Shown here piece by piece: positions 9,311 through 17,698 of a stretch of DNA of 64,000 nucleotides. Source of the DNA: an uncultured Atopobiaceae bacterium (GTDB lineage Bacteria > Actinomycetota > Coriobacteriia > Coriobacteriales > Atopobiaceae); assembly GCA_910579165.1 (NCBI GenBank), contig CAJTTF010000006.1, positions 1 through 64,000 of the forward strand. Reading direction: 5' to 3'. Within the stretch, counting starts at the first letter, position 1. Each line of letters begins with the position of its first letter. The notes under the pieces were generated by a model, which worked only from the letters and a program-made list of their open reading frames with translations, had not been told where the DNA came from and searched no databases. Made by a program: the position numbers and the translations under genes.

Positions 9311-10291
9311 TTACAGATTCTTGATGCCCTGAAGGTCCTTACAATCAGCCATGTTAAAAGACTCGATAGTGGAATCATCATACGTATTGTAGAAATAGGT
9401 CTGCTCGGTTTGGCTATAACCGCCAGAGTAGATAGTGTATTCAAAGTCGCCTGATTCCTGACGCGCCAGACCCTTAAACATTGCAACGGACTGTAACGTC
9501 TTAAGAAGACGCGTTCTATTGTCCGCCGGACCCGTCTGGTCAGGATAGTAAGCGTTAAGGAGAGCCGCCCGAACAAACCGAGAAATAGCGGAAGGATCAC
9601 CCGGCAAGCCTGCCATATTAGGGCCAACACCCAGTGCGTCAACAGTTGCTTCGCGCAGCTTTATGGTCTCGCACCACTCAGGCGAAAGATGCAAGTATTG
9701 ATGCACATTACTGCGGTGAAAGGCAAAATCTGGCTGATTTGTAAGAACATCAAAGGGATCATCGTATACGCGAAGCACTGGTTCATCGCCGCTGAGGCCA
9801 CCACCTCGGGATGCCTGTTCTATAACGATGGACTGGGTTTTATCGGCAACGAACCAATGTAAGAGCGAAGGCGGAAGGCCAGGCGCTGCTTGATCATTTG
9901 TGATATTAAGATTCTCCGTGGCATGCTTTACCTCTGCAACCGTTTTGAAATTAGAGGTTATCCAAAGGGGAATCTCAAAGGAAGCGATATTGGTTTTCCC
10001 AGATTTAGGCTCCCTGTATTGCCCGTAGTTAGCGGCAAAGGAAAGAGCAGCGCAGTAGAGACCATCTTCGTTAGCAACGTCAAAAAGAAGCGGCGTGCCT
10101 GGGAGTTCTGGCACTGTAATACCCATGCCAAGAAGGGGTGCATGCGTGGTGAAGTTGCCTTCGTGGCGCGATTGCCACGTGTGATTTTTCCCTACAGCAA
10201 TGGGGTGCTCGCCGTAACTTTTTCCCCAATCATAGTTGCGGCCAACGACGACATTCCCTTTGTCGTCAGTAAAACGAACTGCTGTGCACAC
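9311..10291 (-). CDS. bsh: Choloylglycine hydrolase family enzyme (bile salt hydrolase type)
   Basis: An N-terminal-nucleophile amidase of the linear amide C-N hydrolase family, 326 residues. After removal of the initiator Met, Cys2 would be the nucleophile. The expected partners are visible: Arg18 and Asp21 (GRNYDW), Asn185 in the LTNQP motif and an Arg near 238 (SRFVR). The family includes bile salt hydrolases and penicillin V or N-acyl-homoserine lactone acylases, and the sequence alone does not settle the substrate. The start is a GTG with a GAGGGGAG ribosome site that overlaps a hairpin arm. It follows divIVA on the same strand by 32 bases. No signal peptide is present, so the enzyme is cytoplasmic. 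Confidence 0.88.
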   Translation of the reverse strand: MCTAVRFTDDKGNVVVGRNYDWGKSYGEHPIAVGKNHTWQSRHEGNFTTHAPLLGMGITVPELPGTPLLFDVANEDGLYCAALSFAANYGQYREPKSGKTNIASFEIPLWITSNFKTVAEVKHATENLNITNDQAAPGLPPSLLHWFVADKTQSIVIEQASRGGGLSGDEPVLRVYDDPFDVLTNQPDFAFHRSNVHQYLHLSPEWCETIKLREATVDALGVGPNMAGLPGDPSAISRFVRAALLNAYYPDQTGPADNRTRLLKTLQSVAMFKGLARQESGDFEYTIYSGGYSQTEQTYFYNTYDDSTIESFNMADCKDLQGIKNL

Positions 10292-10301
10292 TGTTTGCTC
10301 C

Positions 10302-10323
10302 CCTCTTGAGTCTCTTCAAGAGG
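10302..10323 (-). promoter_or_regulatory. Hairpin covering the bsh ribosome binding site
   Basis: Perfect 8-base inverted repeat (CCTCTTGA at 10302-10309 and TCAAGAGG at 10316-10323) with a 6-base loop, exactly filling the gap between the divIVA stop and the bsh Shine-Dalgarno. On the transcript the downstream arm runs into the GAGGGGAG ribosome site. There is no following T-run, so a translational effect is more likely than termination. This is inferred from the sequence only. Confidence 0.5.
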
Positions 10324-10968
10324 CTAGTCAATATCCTCCAGGTCATCAACCTCAAGGTCCTCAGAAGACACCAGAACGGTGGCATCAGCATCGGCTACGC
10401 GGTCCTCAGTTGAGGCAGTTTGCTCTGTGATAAGAGCAGCGGGCATAACACTCTCAGCATCATCCATGAAGTGTTGGAGCAAGCTTTTGTACTCCTCGCG
10501 GAATGCTTCGCGGGAGTTCTTAAGGCGCTCAATTTCGTCGAGTTCATTTTGTTTCTCTGCAAGCGCCTGGCGAATAACCTCACGCGCCTTTTGATCTGCT
10601 TCATTTCTGATCTTATCGGCATTTTCCCGAGCCTCTGCGATGAGACGGTCGGAGGACTGCTGTGCAACAATTAGCGCTTGAGAGATTTGATGCTCCGTGG
10701 CAGCAACGGAATCTGCATCTGCTACAGGCGTGACGTCTCCCGTGCCACCAGCTGAAAGTTGTGCCTCAAGCTCTGCAACGCGCGTATTAGCGGCCTCGAG
10801 CTCCTTATTAGAAGCGGTAAGGCGGCTCTTAAGATCTGCAATTTTTTGAAGCATTGCATCGAGCTCGCCAGAAAGCTGCTCGAGAAACGCATCAACTTCC
10901 TCGGTCTCATAACCGTGCTTGGAGGGGGTAAATGCGAGCTTTTCAATGTCCTGGGGTGTTATAGCCAT
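10324..10968 (-). CDS. divIVA: DivIVA/Wag31-type polar scaffold protein
   Basis: The 214-residue product begins MAITPQDIEKLAFTPSKHGYETEEVDAFLEQ as two adjoining conserved pieces: the DivIVA membrane-binding N-terminal domain (LAFTPSKHGY) and the first coiled coil. A second long coiled coil spans roughly residues 100-175, and the tail is acidic. DivIVA proteins sense curved membrane and recruit cell-wall synthesis or division proteins to poles and septa. The preferred start at 10968 replaces an upstream in-frame start at 10983 because the domain begins there and AAAGG precedes it. The gene is the last member of the dcw-associated sepF-proC-yggT-divIVA order, here interrupted by the opposing superoxide reductase gene. 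Confidence 0.9.
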   Translation of the reverse strand: MAITPQDIEKLAFTPSKHGYETEEVDAFLEQLSGELDAMLQKIADLKSRLTASNKELEAANTRVAELEAQLSAGGTGDVTPVADADSVAATEHQISQALIVAQQSSDRLIAEARENADKIRNEADQKAREVIRQALAEKQNELDEIERLKNSREAFREEYKSLLQHFMDDAESVMPAALITEQTASTEDRVADADATVLVSSEDLEVDDLEDID

Positions 10969-11227
10969 GAGGCAACCTTTCAACCGTTCGATTCTATTTC
11001 TTGATCGATTCTGTTCCTTGAATCAGGTCTGCTGCATTTGCAGTGCGAGTCTAACTTTAGCACAGGACACCTTAAAGCGCACGAGTAAATCCCCAAACTG
11101 TGCGCAGGGACTATATTACTGCCTCACGCTTCCTAGGCAAGATCTGGCGAAAGTTTTTAAGAGCCGCAAAAGTGGGTAGGTATGGGAAAGCACAATCCTG
11201 CAGGAGAACCCAATCAAAGGAGTGTTT

Positions 11228-11608
11228 ATGAAACCCAAGTACTATCGTTGCAATATCTGCGGAAACATCGTTGAAATGGTCGATGATAGCGGAGTTGTGC
11301 CCGTTTGCTGTGGCCAGCCTATGGAAGAGCTTGTTGCAGATTCTATTGATGCCGCTACCGAAAAACACGTCCCTTCTTACGAAATAGATGGCAATGTTGT
11401 AGAGGTTCAAGTTGGCTCCGAGAAACACCCCATGCTTGACGAGCACTACATTGAATGGATTGAGTTGGAGACCGAACAAGGCGTTCAGAGAAAGTACTTG
11501 CACCCAGGTGAGGAACCTGTTGCCACCTTTGTTATTTCGGACGATGATAAGCTCAAGGCTATCTATGAGTACTGCAACATCCACGGACTCTGGAACGTGG
11601 AATTGTAG
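11228..11608 (+). CDS. dfx: Desulfoferrodoxin-type superoxide reductase
   Basis: Reduces superoxide to hydrogen peroxide in the cytoplasm of anaerobes without making oxygen. The 126-residue protein has both iron sites of the two-iron class: a desulforedoxin-like centre with C8, C11, C27 and C28, and the catalytic centre with Glu46-Lys47-region EKHVP, His67, His73, Cys116 and His119 (CNIHGLW). A GTG at 11222 is in frame, but the ATG at 11228 sits 5 bases after AAAGGAG and is preferred. It is a single gene on the plus strand, between yggT and divIVA, both minus. No rubredoxin gene, its usual electron donor, is adjacent. Confidence 0.93.
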   Translation: MKPKYYRCNICGNIVEMVDDSGVVPVCCGQPMEELVADSIDAATEKHVPSYEIDGNVVEVQVGSEKHPMLDEHYIEWIELETEQGVQRKYLHPGEEPVATFVISDDDKLKAIYEYCNIHGLWNVEL

Positions 11609-11664
11609 CTCATCCAAAAACGCCTTTGAAAGTAGCTTAGGGGTACTTGCCGTAAAACAGCTGG

Positions 11665-11943
11665 TTAATAAGCGATTCTTGAGAGAACAGAAACAAGAAG
11701 CGCCTGTACGAGATTGAGTACCACGATGGCAATAATTGGGGAAAAATCTAGGCCTGCGGCGGTGGGAATGAAGCGTCTGAAGATATTGAGGTAGGGCTCC
11801 ACTAATCGTTTGAGGACCGCAACAATATCGGACCACCAGCCGTTAGGGTTTCTTGGAGGAATCCATGAAGCAATGCAGTAAGCAATGATGAGAAAGTCGT
11901 AGATTTGAAAGAGTGTATTGAGGGTGAGGATAAGGGTGTTCAT
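11665..11943 (-). CDS. yggT: YggT family membrane protein
   Basis: A 92-residue protein with two hydrophobic segments (about 5-28 and 66-88) around the conserved block with RNP, LVEPYLNIFRRFIP and LDFSPIIA, typical of the YggT family. The family's role is not firmly known; in Gram-positive bacteria the gene lies between sepF and divIVA and is linked to division or envelope upkeep. Here proC stands between sepF and yggT, and a degenerate tandem repeat fills the proC-yggT spacer. Confidence 0.88.
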   Translation of the reverse strand: MNTLILTLNTLFQIYDFLIIAYCIASWIPPRNPNGWWSDIVAVLKRLVEPYLNIFRRFIPTAAGLDFSPIIAIVVLNLVQALLVSVLSRIAY

Positions 11944-11960
11944 TTCTTCCCTGTTCAGCC

Positions 11961-12064
11961 TGAGCTTTTTGCCTGTCGCCTATCGCCTTTAGCCTTGAGC
12001 TTTTTGCTGCCGCCTATCGGCTTTAGCCTTTAGTCTCTTAGCTTTAGCTGTTAGCCTTAAGCCT
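11961..12064. repeat. Three tandem ~35-base degenerate repeats between proC and yggT
   Basis: Units lie at 11961-11995, 11996-12029 and 12030-12064. The first two share TGAGCTTTTTG and then CGCCTATCG before ending TTTAGCCT; the third is more diverged but keeps length and the ending AGCCT. The array begins right after the yggT upstream region and ends at the proC stop codon. It is non-coding and of unknown function. Confidence 0.7.
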
Positions 12065-12962
12065 ATTCAGCGTTGTGCGCCCCATTGCGAAGAACTTCGC
12101 TGCGCTCCAGCGCGGCATCAACTGCCTGATAGACTCCCTTTTCAAGGTGAGGCTCAATCTCTTTAAGCGCGTAGGCCGTAGTGCCACCAGGAGAACACAC
12201 GTGCTCGCAAAAAGCGCGCGGGTGCTCACCGGAGTCTGACAGAATAGCGGCGACTCCTTCCATGGTGATATTAACCATCTCGCGCGAACCGGGAGCGTTA
12301 AGACCATGCAGGATGCCGGCTCGGGTGAGCGTATCCTCAAACAGCGCAAAGTAAGCGGGTGCGGCTCCTATAACGGCAGCTACTGCCTCTAATTGCTTCT
12401 CAGTAGCAAGGCGAACTACGCCCAGTGCGTCAAAAAGCTCCTCAACAAGATCGAGGTCATCATCTGTGGCCCAGGTACCCCCCACCACAGCCGTTGCAGA
12501 CTTGCAGACTTTGGCGCAGACCGTAGGCATAGCGCGAACGATGCGAGTACCATCACCAAAGTTCTCCTCAAGCTCTGCTAGCGTCACACCCACGGCAATG
12601 GAGATGATTAGTGAGTTGGCAATGGCGTCACCAATCTCATCGATGAGATCAGAGACACTCTGGGGCTTAACACAAATAAAGATGACATCGGGCTTTTCCG
12701 AGAGGGCTTCAACAGCTGAGCGAGTGGTGCGAACACGTGCATCACGAGCAATGTGATCGAGCTTCTCTTGATGATGGTCGGCCACGATAAATTGATTGTG
12801 GTAGCAGCACTTGGAACGGATGAGCCCATTAATGATGGCACGGCCCATACCACCTGCACCAATGACGGCTATCGTTGCGTTTTTGGCAATGACTTTTTTG
12901 CCTTGATGCGCGGTCTGGCGTGTGGCCTGGTGCGATTTATTCTGCTTAACCTGGTCGCTCAT
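12063..12962 (-). CDS. proC: Pyrroline-5-carboxylate reductase
   Basis: Last step of proline synthesis: reduces 1-pyrroline-5-carboxylate with NAD(P)H. The 299-residue protein shows the Rossmann motif VIGAGGMGRAIINGL, then FICVKPQ, RAMPTVCA and the C-terminal signature block containing SPGGTTAYAL. About 28 Lys/Gln/His-rich residues precede the Rossmann fold, longer than usual, yet the ATG at 12962 has a good AGAGGAAA ribosome site. proC next to sepF and yggT is common in Gram-positive division regions. No other proline genes are nearby. Confidence 0.95.
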   Translation of the reverse strand: MSDQVKQNKSHQATRQTAHQGKKVIAKNATIAVIGAGGMGRAIINGLIRSKCCYHNQFIVADHHQEKLDHIARDARVRTTRSAVEALSEKPDVIFICVKPQSVSDLIDEIGDAIANSLIISIAVGVTLAELEENFGDGTRIVRAMPTVCAKVCKSATAVVGGTWATDDDLDLVEELFDALGVVRLATEKQLEAVAAVIGAAPAYFALFEDTLTRAGILHGLNAPGSREMVNITMEGVAAILSDSGEHPRAFCEHVCSPGGTTAYALKEIEPHLEKGVYQAVDAALERSEVLRNGAHNAE

Positions 12963-13046
12963 AGGTTTCCTCTTCTATACGTGCTTTTCTATCACCTTAC
13001 AGCGAAACGCTTACCTTGCAGCGCGCGCCATACGGCACGAAGGGCC

Positions 13047-13934
13047 TTAACTCACGTTGTTTTCGTGCTTTATTTTCTCAATGTCTTCTTCGGTCAGCTC
13101 CATGCCAGCCGGAAGGACCACGAACGTTCTGCTTGCAATCTCTTGTACTTTCCCGCCAATGCCATACGTAAAACCAAAGCAGAAATCAAGCATGCGCTTA
13201 GCAGTGTCGAGAGGGGTGTTTCTAAAGGAAATGACCACAGGTTGATTTGTTTGAACACGACGAGCAACCAATTGCGCATCGTCATAGCTCGTTGGCTTTA
13301 TGGAGTAGGGTGGCAATTTCCCCGAGGAAGGACGTGGGATTGCTGTAAGTTGCGGAACGCCGCCGGAAGTGCGATTATCGGCCGGAGCAGGAGTTGGGAA
13401 ATACATATCATCTGTAGTGCGCGCAAAGCTACGTGAAGAGGCAGTATCTGTAACTGCTCGAGAAGAAGGACTCGTTGAAATGTAGCCGGTAGTCTCGGCG
13501 CTTTGAACGGGGGCCATCTCAGTATAAAAACTCTCGGCAGTTGTAAAAGAACCCTCAGACGGGGATGGTTGTGCATCGTCAACGAGACGCCCCGAGCGCG
13601 TATAGACCGAAACAGACTCTTGAGGAGGTCTGGAACCAAAAGCAGGTCGTGCGCCCGCACCTGAGTTCAATACTGAGAACTGCTGGGTCTGGCCGTCTAC
13701 TTGAGCGCGACCTTCTTGACCGTATTCTCCCTGACCATAGGTGCCTTGGGTGTAACTGGTCGAAGCAAAGGTACCTTCCTCGTCACGCAAAGCCTCATAG
13801 CTCTCCCCTTCTAAGGATTCATCCCTAGGATAAGCATTTTCGTATTCGTCGAAATACCGCTGGTCAGGCTCATCTTTTTTGAATTGATCGGCAACGCCTA
13901 AAAGGCGATCTTTTACTGAATCAAATAACCCCAT
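13047..13934 (-). CDS. sepF: Cell division protein SepF
   Basis: Links FtsZ filaments to the membrane; in bacteria lacking FtsA, as this dcw cluster suggests, SepF can be the main anchor. The 295-residue protein has an N-terminal amphipathic-type start (MGLFDSVKDRLLG), a long disordered middle rich in Tyr, Gln, Ser and Pro (about 25-200), and the conserved SepF core at about 205-290 with PTSYDDAQLVARRV, VVISFRNTPLDTAKRMLDFC and GKVQEIASRTFVVLP. The linker is longer than in most SepF proteins. The gene lies downstream of the phosphate operon, which separates it from ftsZ. Confidence 0.93.
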   Translation of the reverse strand: MGLFDSVKDRLLGVADQFKKDEPDQRYFDEYENAYPRDESLEGESYEALRDEEGTFASTSYTQGTYGQGEYGQEGRAQVDGQTQQFSVLNSGAGARPAFGSRPPQESVSVYTRSGRLVDDAQPSPSEGSFTTAESFYTEMAPVQSAETTGYISTSPSSRAVTDTASSRSFARTTDDMYFPTPAPADNRTSGGVPQLTAIPRPSSGKLPPYSIKPTSYDDAQLVARRVQTNQPVVISFRNTPLDTAKRMLDFCFGFTYGIGGKVQEIASRTFVVLPAGMELTEEDIEKIKHENNVS

Positions 13935-13987
13935 AGCTACTCCTCAAACGCTTTGCTCTAGTCTAGACCATAAAGCTCTCTGTCCCT

Positions 13988-14863
13988 CTAAGAAGCAGAG
14001 CTTTTTTTGCGCTTTGGCTTCGCAGCGTCCTTTTCAAAAGGATTCTTTTTACTGGCAAGCTCTAATGCCTCACGCACGCGCGTCGCAACTTCTTGATCAT
14101 CTGCGACCTCAGGAATTTGGCTTGTCATCTTCTCAATCTTTTTGTTACCTTTTTGGAGGGAGGGATTTTGCCCCACATACATGTCCTCCAGTTCCTCCTC
14201 GTCCATATTGGCAAACTCGCTCAGCGGCTCGCGATTGCCGGTGAGCAAAAACACGAGGCGCTCGCCTATTTGAAGAGCGTTACCAGCAACACGCTCCAAC
14301 ATCCTACTTGCCATCAGAACCTTACTGGCCGCATCAACTTCTTCAGGCGTCTTGAGCTGTGTAAATGCCTTGTAGAATCCTTTATAAAGCGCCTCTACTG
14401 GCTTTTCCAGCTTAGGCAATTCTGCCACTTCAGCGAGATTGTTTTGAGCCATCGTTTTCACTGTTACCGATAAAAGCATGTAAACAAGGTCCGCTTGATG
14501 TTGTAAAAGTTCGATGAGAGCAGGTGGAACGTTCTTATCGGAAAGCCGTTTAGCGAAACGCGCAAGATTGCGGACATGGCTGGACATGCGCTGCAAATTG
14601 AAATCGACGTAGATGAAGAACTGCAACAAACGCAGATCTGAAGCGAGTGGATTTTGCAGAGCAATAAGCTGGTAGGCAGAGTCCTCAAGCTCCTCGCAGC
14701 GCTTATCAATAGCACGAGTTGCCCGCTTTACTTCACGCGCCTCCTGTTTGTCCCCGGCATTGAGTGCATCCATGGCTTTATGGAGATTGAGATCAATATC
14801 GGTATAAATGCCAATAAGGTCTTGGCGAAGATGCGTCAGTTGCTTAGTAAATTGTTCGCGCAT
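13988..14863 (-). CDS. phoU: PhoU phosphate-uptake regulator
   Basis: A 291-residue all-helical protein made of the two PhoU repeats. It begins MREQFTKQLTHLRQDL and contains the LRLLQFFIYVDFNLQRMSSH-type helix that carries metal-binding residues in the family. PhoU restrains the Pst transporter and signals through PhoR. An upstream in-frame start at 14944 would overlap pstB, whereas 14863 has an AGAAAGGAG ribosome site. A Lys-rich tail of about 70 residues follows the second repeat, longer than usual. It is last in the pstS-pstCA-pstB-phoU operon; no phoR/phoB pair is in the window. Confidence 0.92.
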   Translation of the reverse strand: MREQFTKQLTHLRQDLIGIYTDIDLNLHKAMDALNAGDKQEAREVKRATRAIDKRCEELEDSAYQLIALQNPLASDLRLLQFFIYVDFNLQRMSSHVRNLARFAKRLSDKNVPPALIELLQHQADLVYMLLSVTVKTMAQNNLAEVAELPKLEKPVEALYKGFYKAFTQLKTPEEVDAASKVLMASRMLERVAGNALQIGERLVFLLTGNREPLSEFANMDEEELEDMYVGQNPSLQKGNKKIEKMTSQIPEVADDQEVATRVREALELASKKNPFEKDAAKPKRKKSSAS

Positions 14864-14888
14864 GGCGCGCTCCTTTCTGGCAGGCGCC

Positions 14889-15692
14889 TTATCCAAAGCG
14901 ACCCGTGATATAGTCTTCCGTTCGCTGGTCTTTAGGGTTAGCAAATATTTCTTTTGTGAGTCCGTATTCGATGAGGGTGGCCGGCTCGCCTGTCTTTTCC
15001 TGCAGGAAGAAGGCCATGTAATCTGAAACGCGCCCTGCCTGCTGCATGTTGTGAGTAACGATGATGATTGTCATCTCGGGGGCAAGCTCCACCATGAGGT
15101 CTTCTACTTTTTGCACACTTGTTGGATCGATTGCCGAGCACGGCTCATCCATGAGAAGCACTTCGGGCTGCACCGCTAGAACGCGGGCGATGCAGAGGCG
15201 CTGCTGTTGTCCGCCGGACAGGGCGAGGCCGTTTTTACCCAGCTGATTAGACACTTCTTTCCAAAGATTTGCTCGCTTCAATGACTCCTCAACAATGTCG
15301 TCTAAGTCAGATTTGCTGGTAACGCCTTGCAAGCGCGGTCCAAATGCCACGTTATCATAGATGGATTTAGGGAAAGGATTGGGTTGTTGAAAAATCATCC
15401 CAACGCGGCGCCTCAGATCAACTGGGTCGACACCAGGCGCATAGATGTCGTTGCCGTCTAGCGTCATAAGGCCTTCTTCGCGCGCGCCGTCGATAAGATC
15501 ATTCATCCTATTCATGCAGCGTAAAAAGGTTGATTTTCCGCACCCTGATGGGCCAATGAAGCTGGTGATCTTTTGTGGCGCGATGTTGAGAGTAATGCCG
15601 GTAAGAGCGTGGAAATCGCCGTACCAAAAATTGAAATCCTTGGTAGAGAAACCCTTTTTGCCCTTGCGTGGTGCCTGTCTATATTTGGTCAC
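14889..15692 (-). CDS. pstB: Phosphate ABC transporter ATP-binding protein
   Basis: ATPase of the high-affinity phosphate importer. In 267 residues it shows Walker A (GPSGCGKST), the Q-loop FQQPNPFPKSIYDNVAFG typical of PstB, the ABC signature LSGGQQQR, Walker B (EVLLMDEPCSAID) and the H-loop (VTHNMQQA). The start is a GTG preceded by AAAGGGAC. It lies between the fused permease gene and phoU, 23 bases after the former. Confidence 0.96.
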   Translation of the reverse strand: MTKYRQAPRKGKKGFSTKDFNFWYGDFHALTGITLNIAPQKITSFIGPSGCGKSTFLRCMNRMNDLIDGAREEGLMTLDGNDIYAPGVDPVDLRRRVGMIFQQPNPFPKSIYDNVAFGPRLQGVTSKSDLDDIVEESLKRANLWKEVSNQLGKNGLALSGGQQQRLCIARVLAVQPEVLLMDEPCSAIDPTSVQKVEDLMVELAPEMTIIIVTHNMQQAGRVSDYMAFFLQEKTGEPATLIEYGLTKEIFANPKDQRTEDYITGRFG

Positions 15693-15715
15693 GAACTGTC
15701 CCTTTCATCCAACAG

Positions 15716-17698
15716 TTAGCATTTTGATCTTTGCGAAAGCCAGCGTGCAAAGAGGTTAAAGGCCAAAATCATGAGCATAAGCAACAGCGCTGTGCCATAT
15801 GCAGCCTGCATGTTGACCCCCTCGTTTGCAAGAAGATACAAATGTATTGTCATGGGTCGACCCGAATCCAACGGGGTGAACGGCATATTAATTGCCTGAC
15901 CCATGGTGTAGAGCACAACGGCTGTCTCGCCCACTGCGCGTCCAATGGCAAGCACAATACCCGTTGCGATCCTGGGAAAAGCAGAAGGCAGGACGACCTT
16001 GCTCACCGTCTGCCATTTTGTAGCTCCCAGTCCATACGAACCCCAGCGAATATAACGAGGTACAGCGCGGATGGCTTCTTCTGTAGTGCGCATCACAATA
16101 GGAAGCATCATGAGGGCCAGGGCAAGCGCGGCAGAAAGCATGGAAAGACCAAAGCTAAAGACTTCCACAAACAAGGCAAAACCAAAGAGACCCATAACAA
16201 TCGAGGGCACGCTTGCCAGAGTGTCGGTGGCAAAGCGAAGGTAGTTCACGAGTTTACCCTGCTTGGCATATTCTGTGAGATACACAGCGGCAAGAACTGC
16301 AAGGGGGACGCAAATGAGCATCGCAAGGCCCGTCACGTAGAGCGAGCTTACGATAGTTGGCCAGATACCACCTTCGGCATTGACGCCACGTGGCCAACCA
16401 AAAATGAAATCCAGACTCAAAACGGGCGCTCCGTTTATCGTAACGAAAATAATGATGAGCAGAAGCACGGCACTTGCAATAGCAGCTGCAGCCCTAAACA
16501 CCATAAGCATACCTACATTGGTGGCATCCTTCGAAATAAGGGGTTTGCGCGCATGGCTAAGGAGCATCTTAATGTGTTCGCGCGTACTCTTTTGCTGAAC
16601 GATGGCCTCGTTGAGTTTGTCTTCCGGCACGTCTGGCTGAATGGTTGGAAGGTCAACCTGTGAGGCTTTCTCGCGGGCATTTTTTTTCTCGAGCGCGAGT
16701 TTTTTCTCGTCACGGCGTTCGCGAGACGTGGAGAGGAACCGCACAATGCCCACAAGGGAGGCAGAAATAATGAAAAGAACCACGCCCATGCCAAAGAGCG
16801 CAGAACGGTGCATGCCGGACGAATAGCCCATATCAAGGGCTATCTGCGAGGTGAGCGTAGATAATGGTGCGGCAAAAGACGACGGAATAACCGGTGCATT
16901 TCCCACAACCATCAAAACAGCCATTGTCTCGCCAATGGCGCGGCCCATTCCTAGGACCACGGCGTTAATGATGCCCACCTTGGAGGCAGGCAGCACGACT
17001 TTATAGATTGTTTGCCATTTTGTCGCCCCCATGGCATAGCTTGCTTCACGGATCCCCAAAGGACTTGCGCGGAGAGCATCCATGGTGAGTGTCGTGATGG
17101 TAGGAACAATCATGATGGCAAGCACAAGCCACGCGGTGATGGCGCCAAAACCAAGACCGCCAGTTAGATGCGCGATCAAGGGACGCAGCATTACGATGCC
17201 GAAAAAACCAAAGATAACACTGGGGACGCCGGCCAGAAGATCAACGGCGGCAGAGACAATCTTTGAGAGGCGTGGACGAGCAATTTCTGTAAGGTAGACC
17301 GCACAGCCAACAGCTAACGGAACGCCTAAGAGCAGTGCTCCTGCCGTAACGATAAGCGAGCCTGTCAGAAGCGCTGTAATGCCAAAGTGCCCATCGGTGG
17401 GCGCCCATTCAAGCTCGAAGAATTTTGTGATGCCAAGGTCTGTAAGGACGGGAAGTGCACGGAGAAAGGTAAAGATAAAAATGGCAAGCACCGCTACCAC
17501 GGCAAGCATAGCGCAGCCTAAAAAGGTCCACTCAAGAGCGCGTTCCTTGATGAGTGTCTTGCGCGAAACCGCCTTGAGATTACGTGTATGAACGCCAGCC
17601 GGCATGGGTTCAATATCAGCCAGACGCGTTTTAGTTGTAATAGGCTGACTTTCTTTAACGGCATTTTTCAAATTTTCAGGAGATGCGGAGTTTGCCAT
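15716..17698 (-). CDS. Fused PstC-PstA phosphate permease
   Basis: Both membrane subunits of the phosphate importer in one 660-residue chain. Residues about 50-330 match PstC and about 385-655 match PstA. Each half carries its own cytoplasmic coupling block: ATKWQTIYKVVLPAS in the first, ATKWQTVSKVVLPSA in the second, and both have the PstC/A motif with GRAIGET or GRAVGET. A charged linker of about 55 residues (KKLALEKKNAREKA and onward) joins them. The start codon follows the pstS stop directly (TAAATG), which suggests translational coupling. Whether the polypeptide stays whole cannot be told from sequence. Confidence 0.93.
   Translation of the reverse strand: MANSASPENLKNAVKESQPITTKTRLADIEPMPAGVHTRNLKAVSRKTLIKERALEWTFLGCAMLAVVAVLAIFIFTFLRALPVLTDLGITKFFELEWAPTDGHFGITALLTGSLIVTAGALLLGVPLAVGCAVYLTEIARPRLSKIVSAAVDLLAGVPSVIFGFFGIVMLRPLIAHLTGGLGFGAITAWLVLAIMIVPTITTLTMDALRASPLGIREASYAMGATKWQTIYKVVLPASKVGIINAVVLGMGRAIGETMAVLMVVGNAPVIPSSFAAPLSTLTSQIALDMGYSSGMHRSALFGMGVVLFIISASLVGIVRFLSTSRERRDEKKLALEKKNAREKASQVDLPTIQPDVPEDKLNEAIVQQKSTREHIKMLLSHARKPLISKDATNVGMLMVFRAAAAIASAVLLLIIIFVTINGAPVLSLDFIFGWPRGVNAEGGIWPTIVSSLYVTGLAMLICVPLAVLAAVYLTEYAKQGKLVNYLRFATDTLASVPSIVMGLFGFALFVEVFSFGLSMLSAALALALMMLPIVMRTTEEAIRAVPRYIRWGSYGLGATKWQTVSKVVLPSAFPRIATGIVLAIGRAVGETAVVLYTMGQAINMPFTPLDSGRPMTIHLYLLANEGVNMQAAYGTALLLMLMILAFNLFARWLSQRSKC

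Noticed and set aside
11111..11836. 241-codon minus-strand frame spanning the superoxide reductase gene and part of yggT
   Set aside because: It overlaps two recognised genes, opens without a ribosome site and has no family resemblance.
13972..14004. Inverted repeat followed by seven T residues, resembling a terminator on the plus strand
   Set aside because: No plus-strand gene reads into it. The downstream arm and T-run are the AAA AGC TCT codons of the PhoU C-terminus read backwards.
15731..16663. 310-codon open frame on the plus strand opposite the fused pst permease gene
   Set aside because: It is rich in His, Cys, Lys and Asn from reading membrane-protein codons backwards, has no recognisable domain or ribosome site, and lies wholly within a well supported gene.
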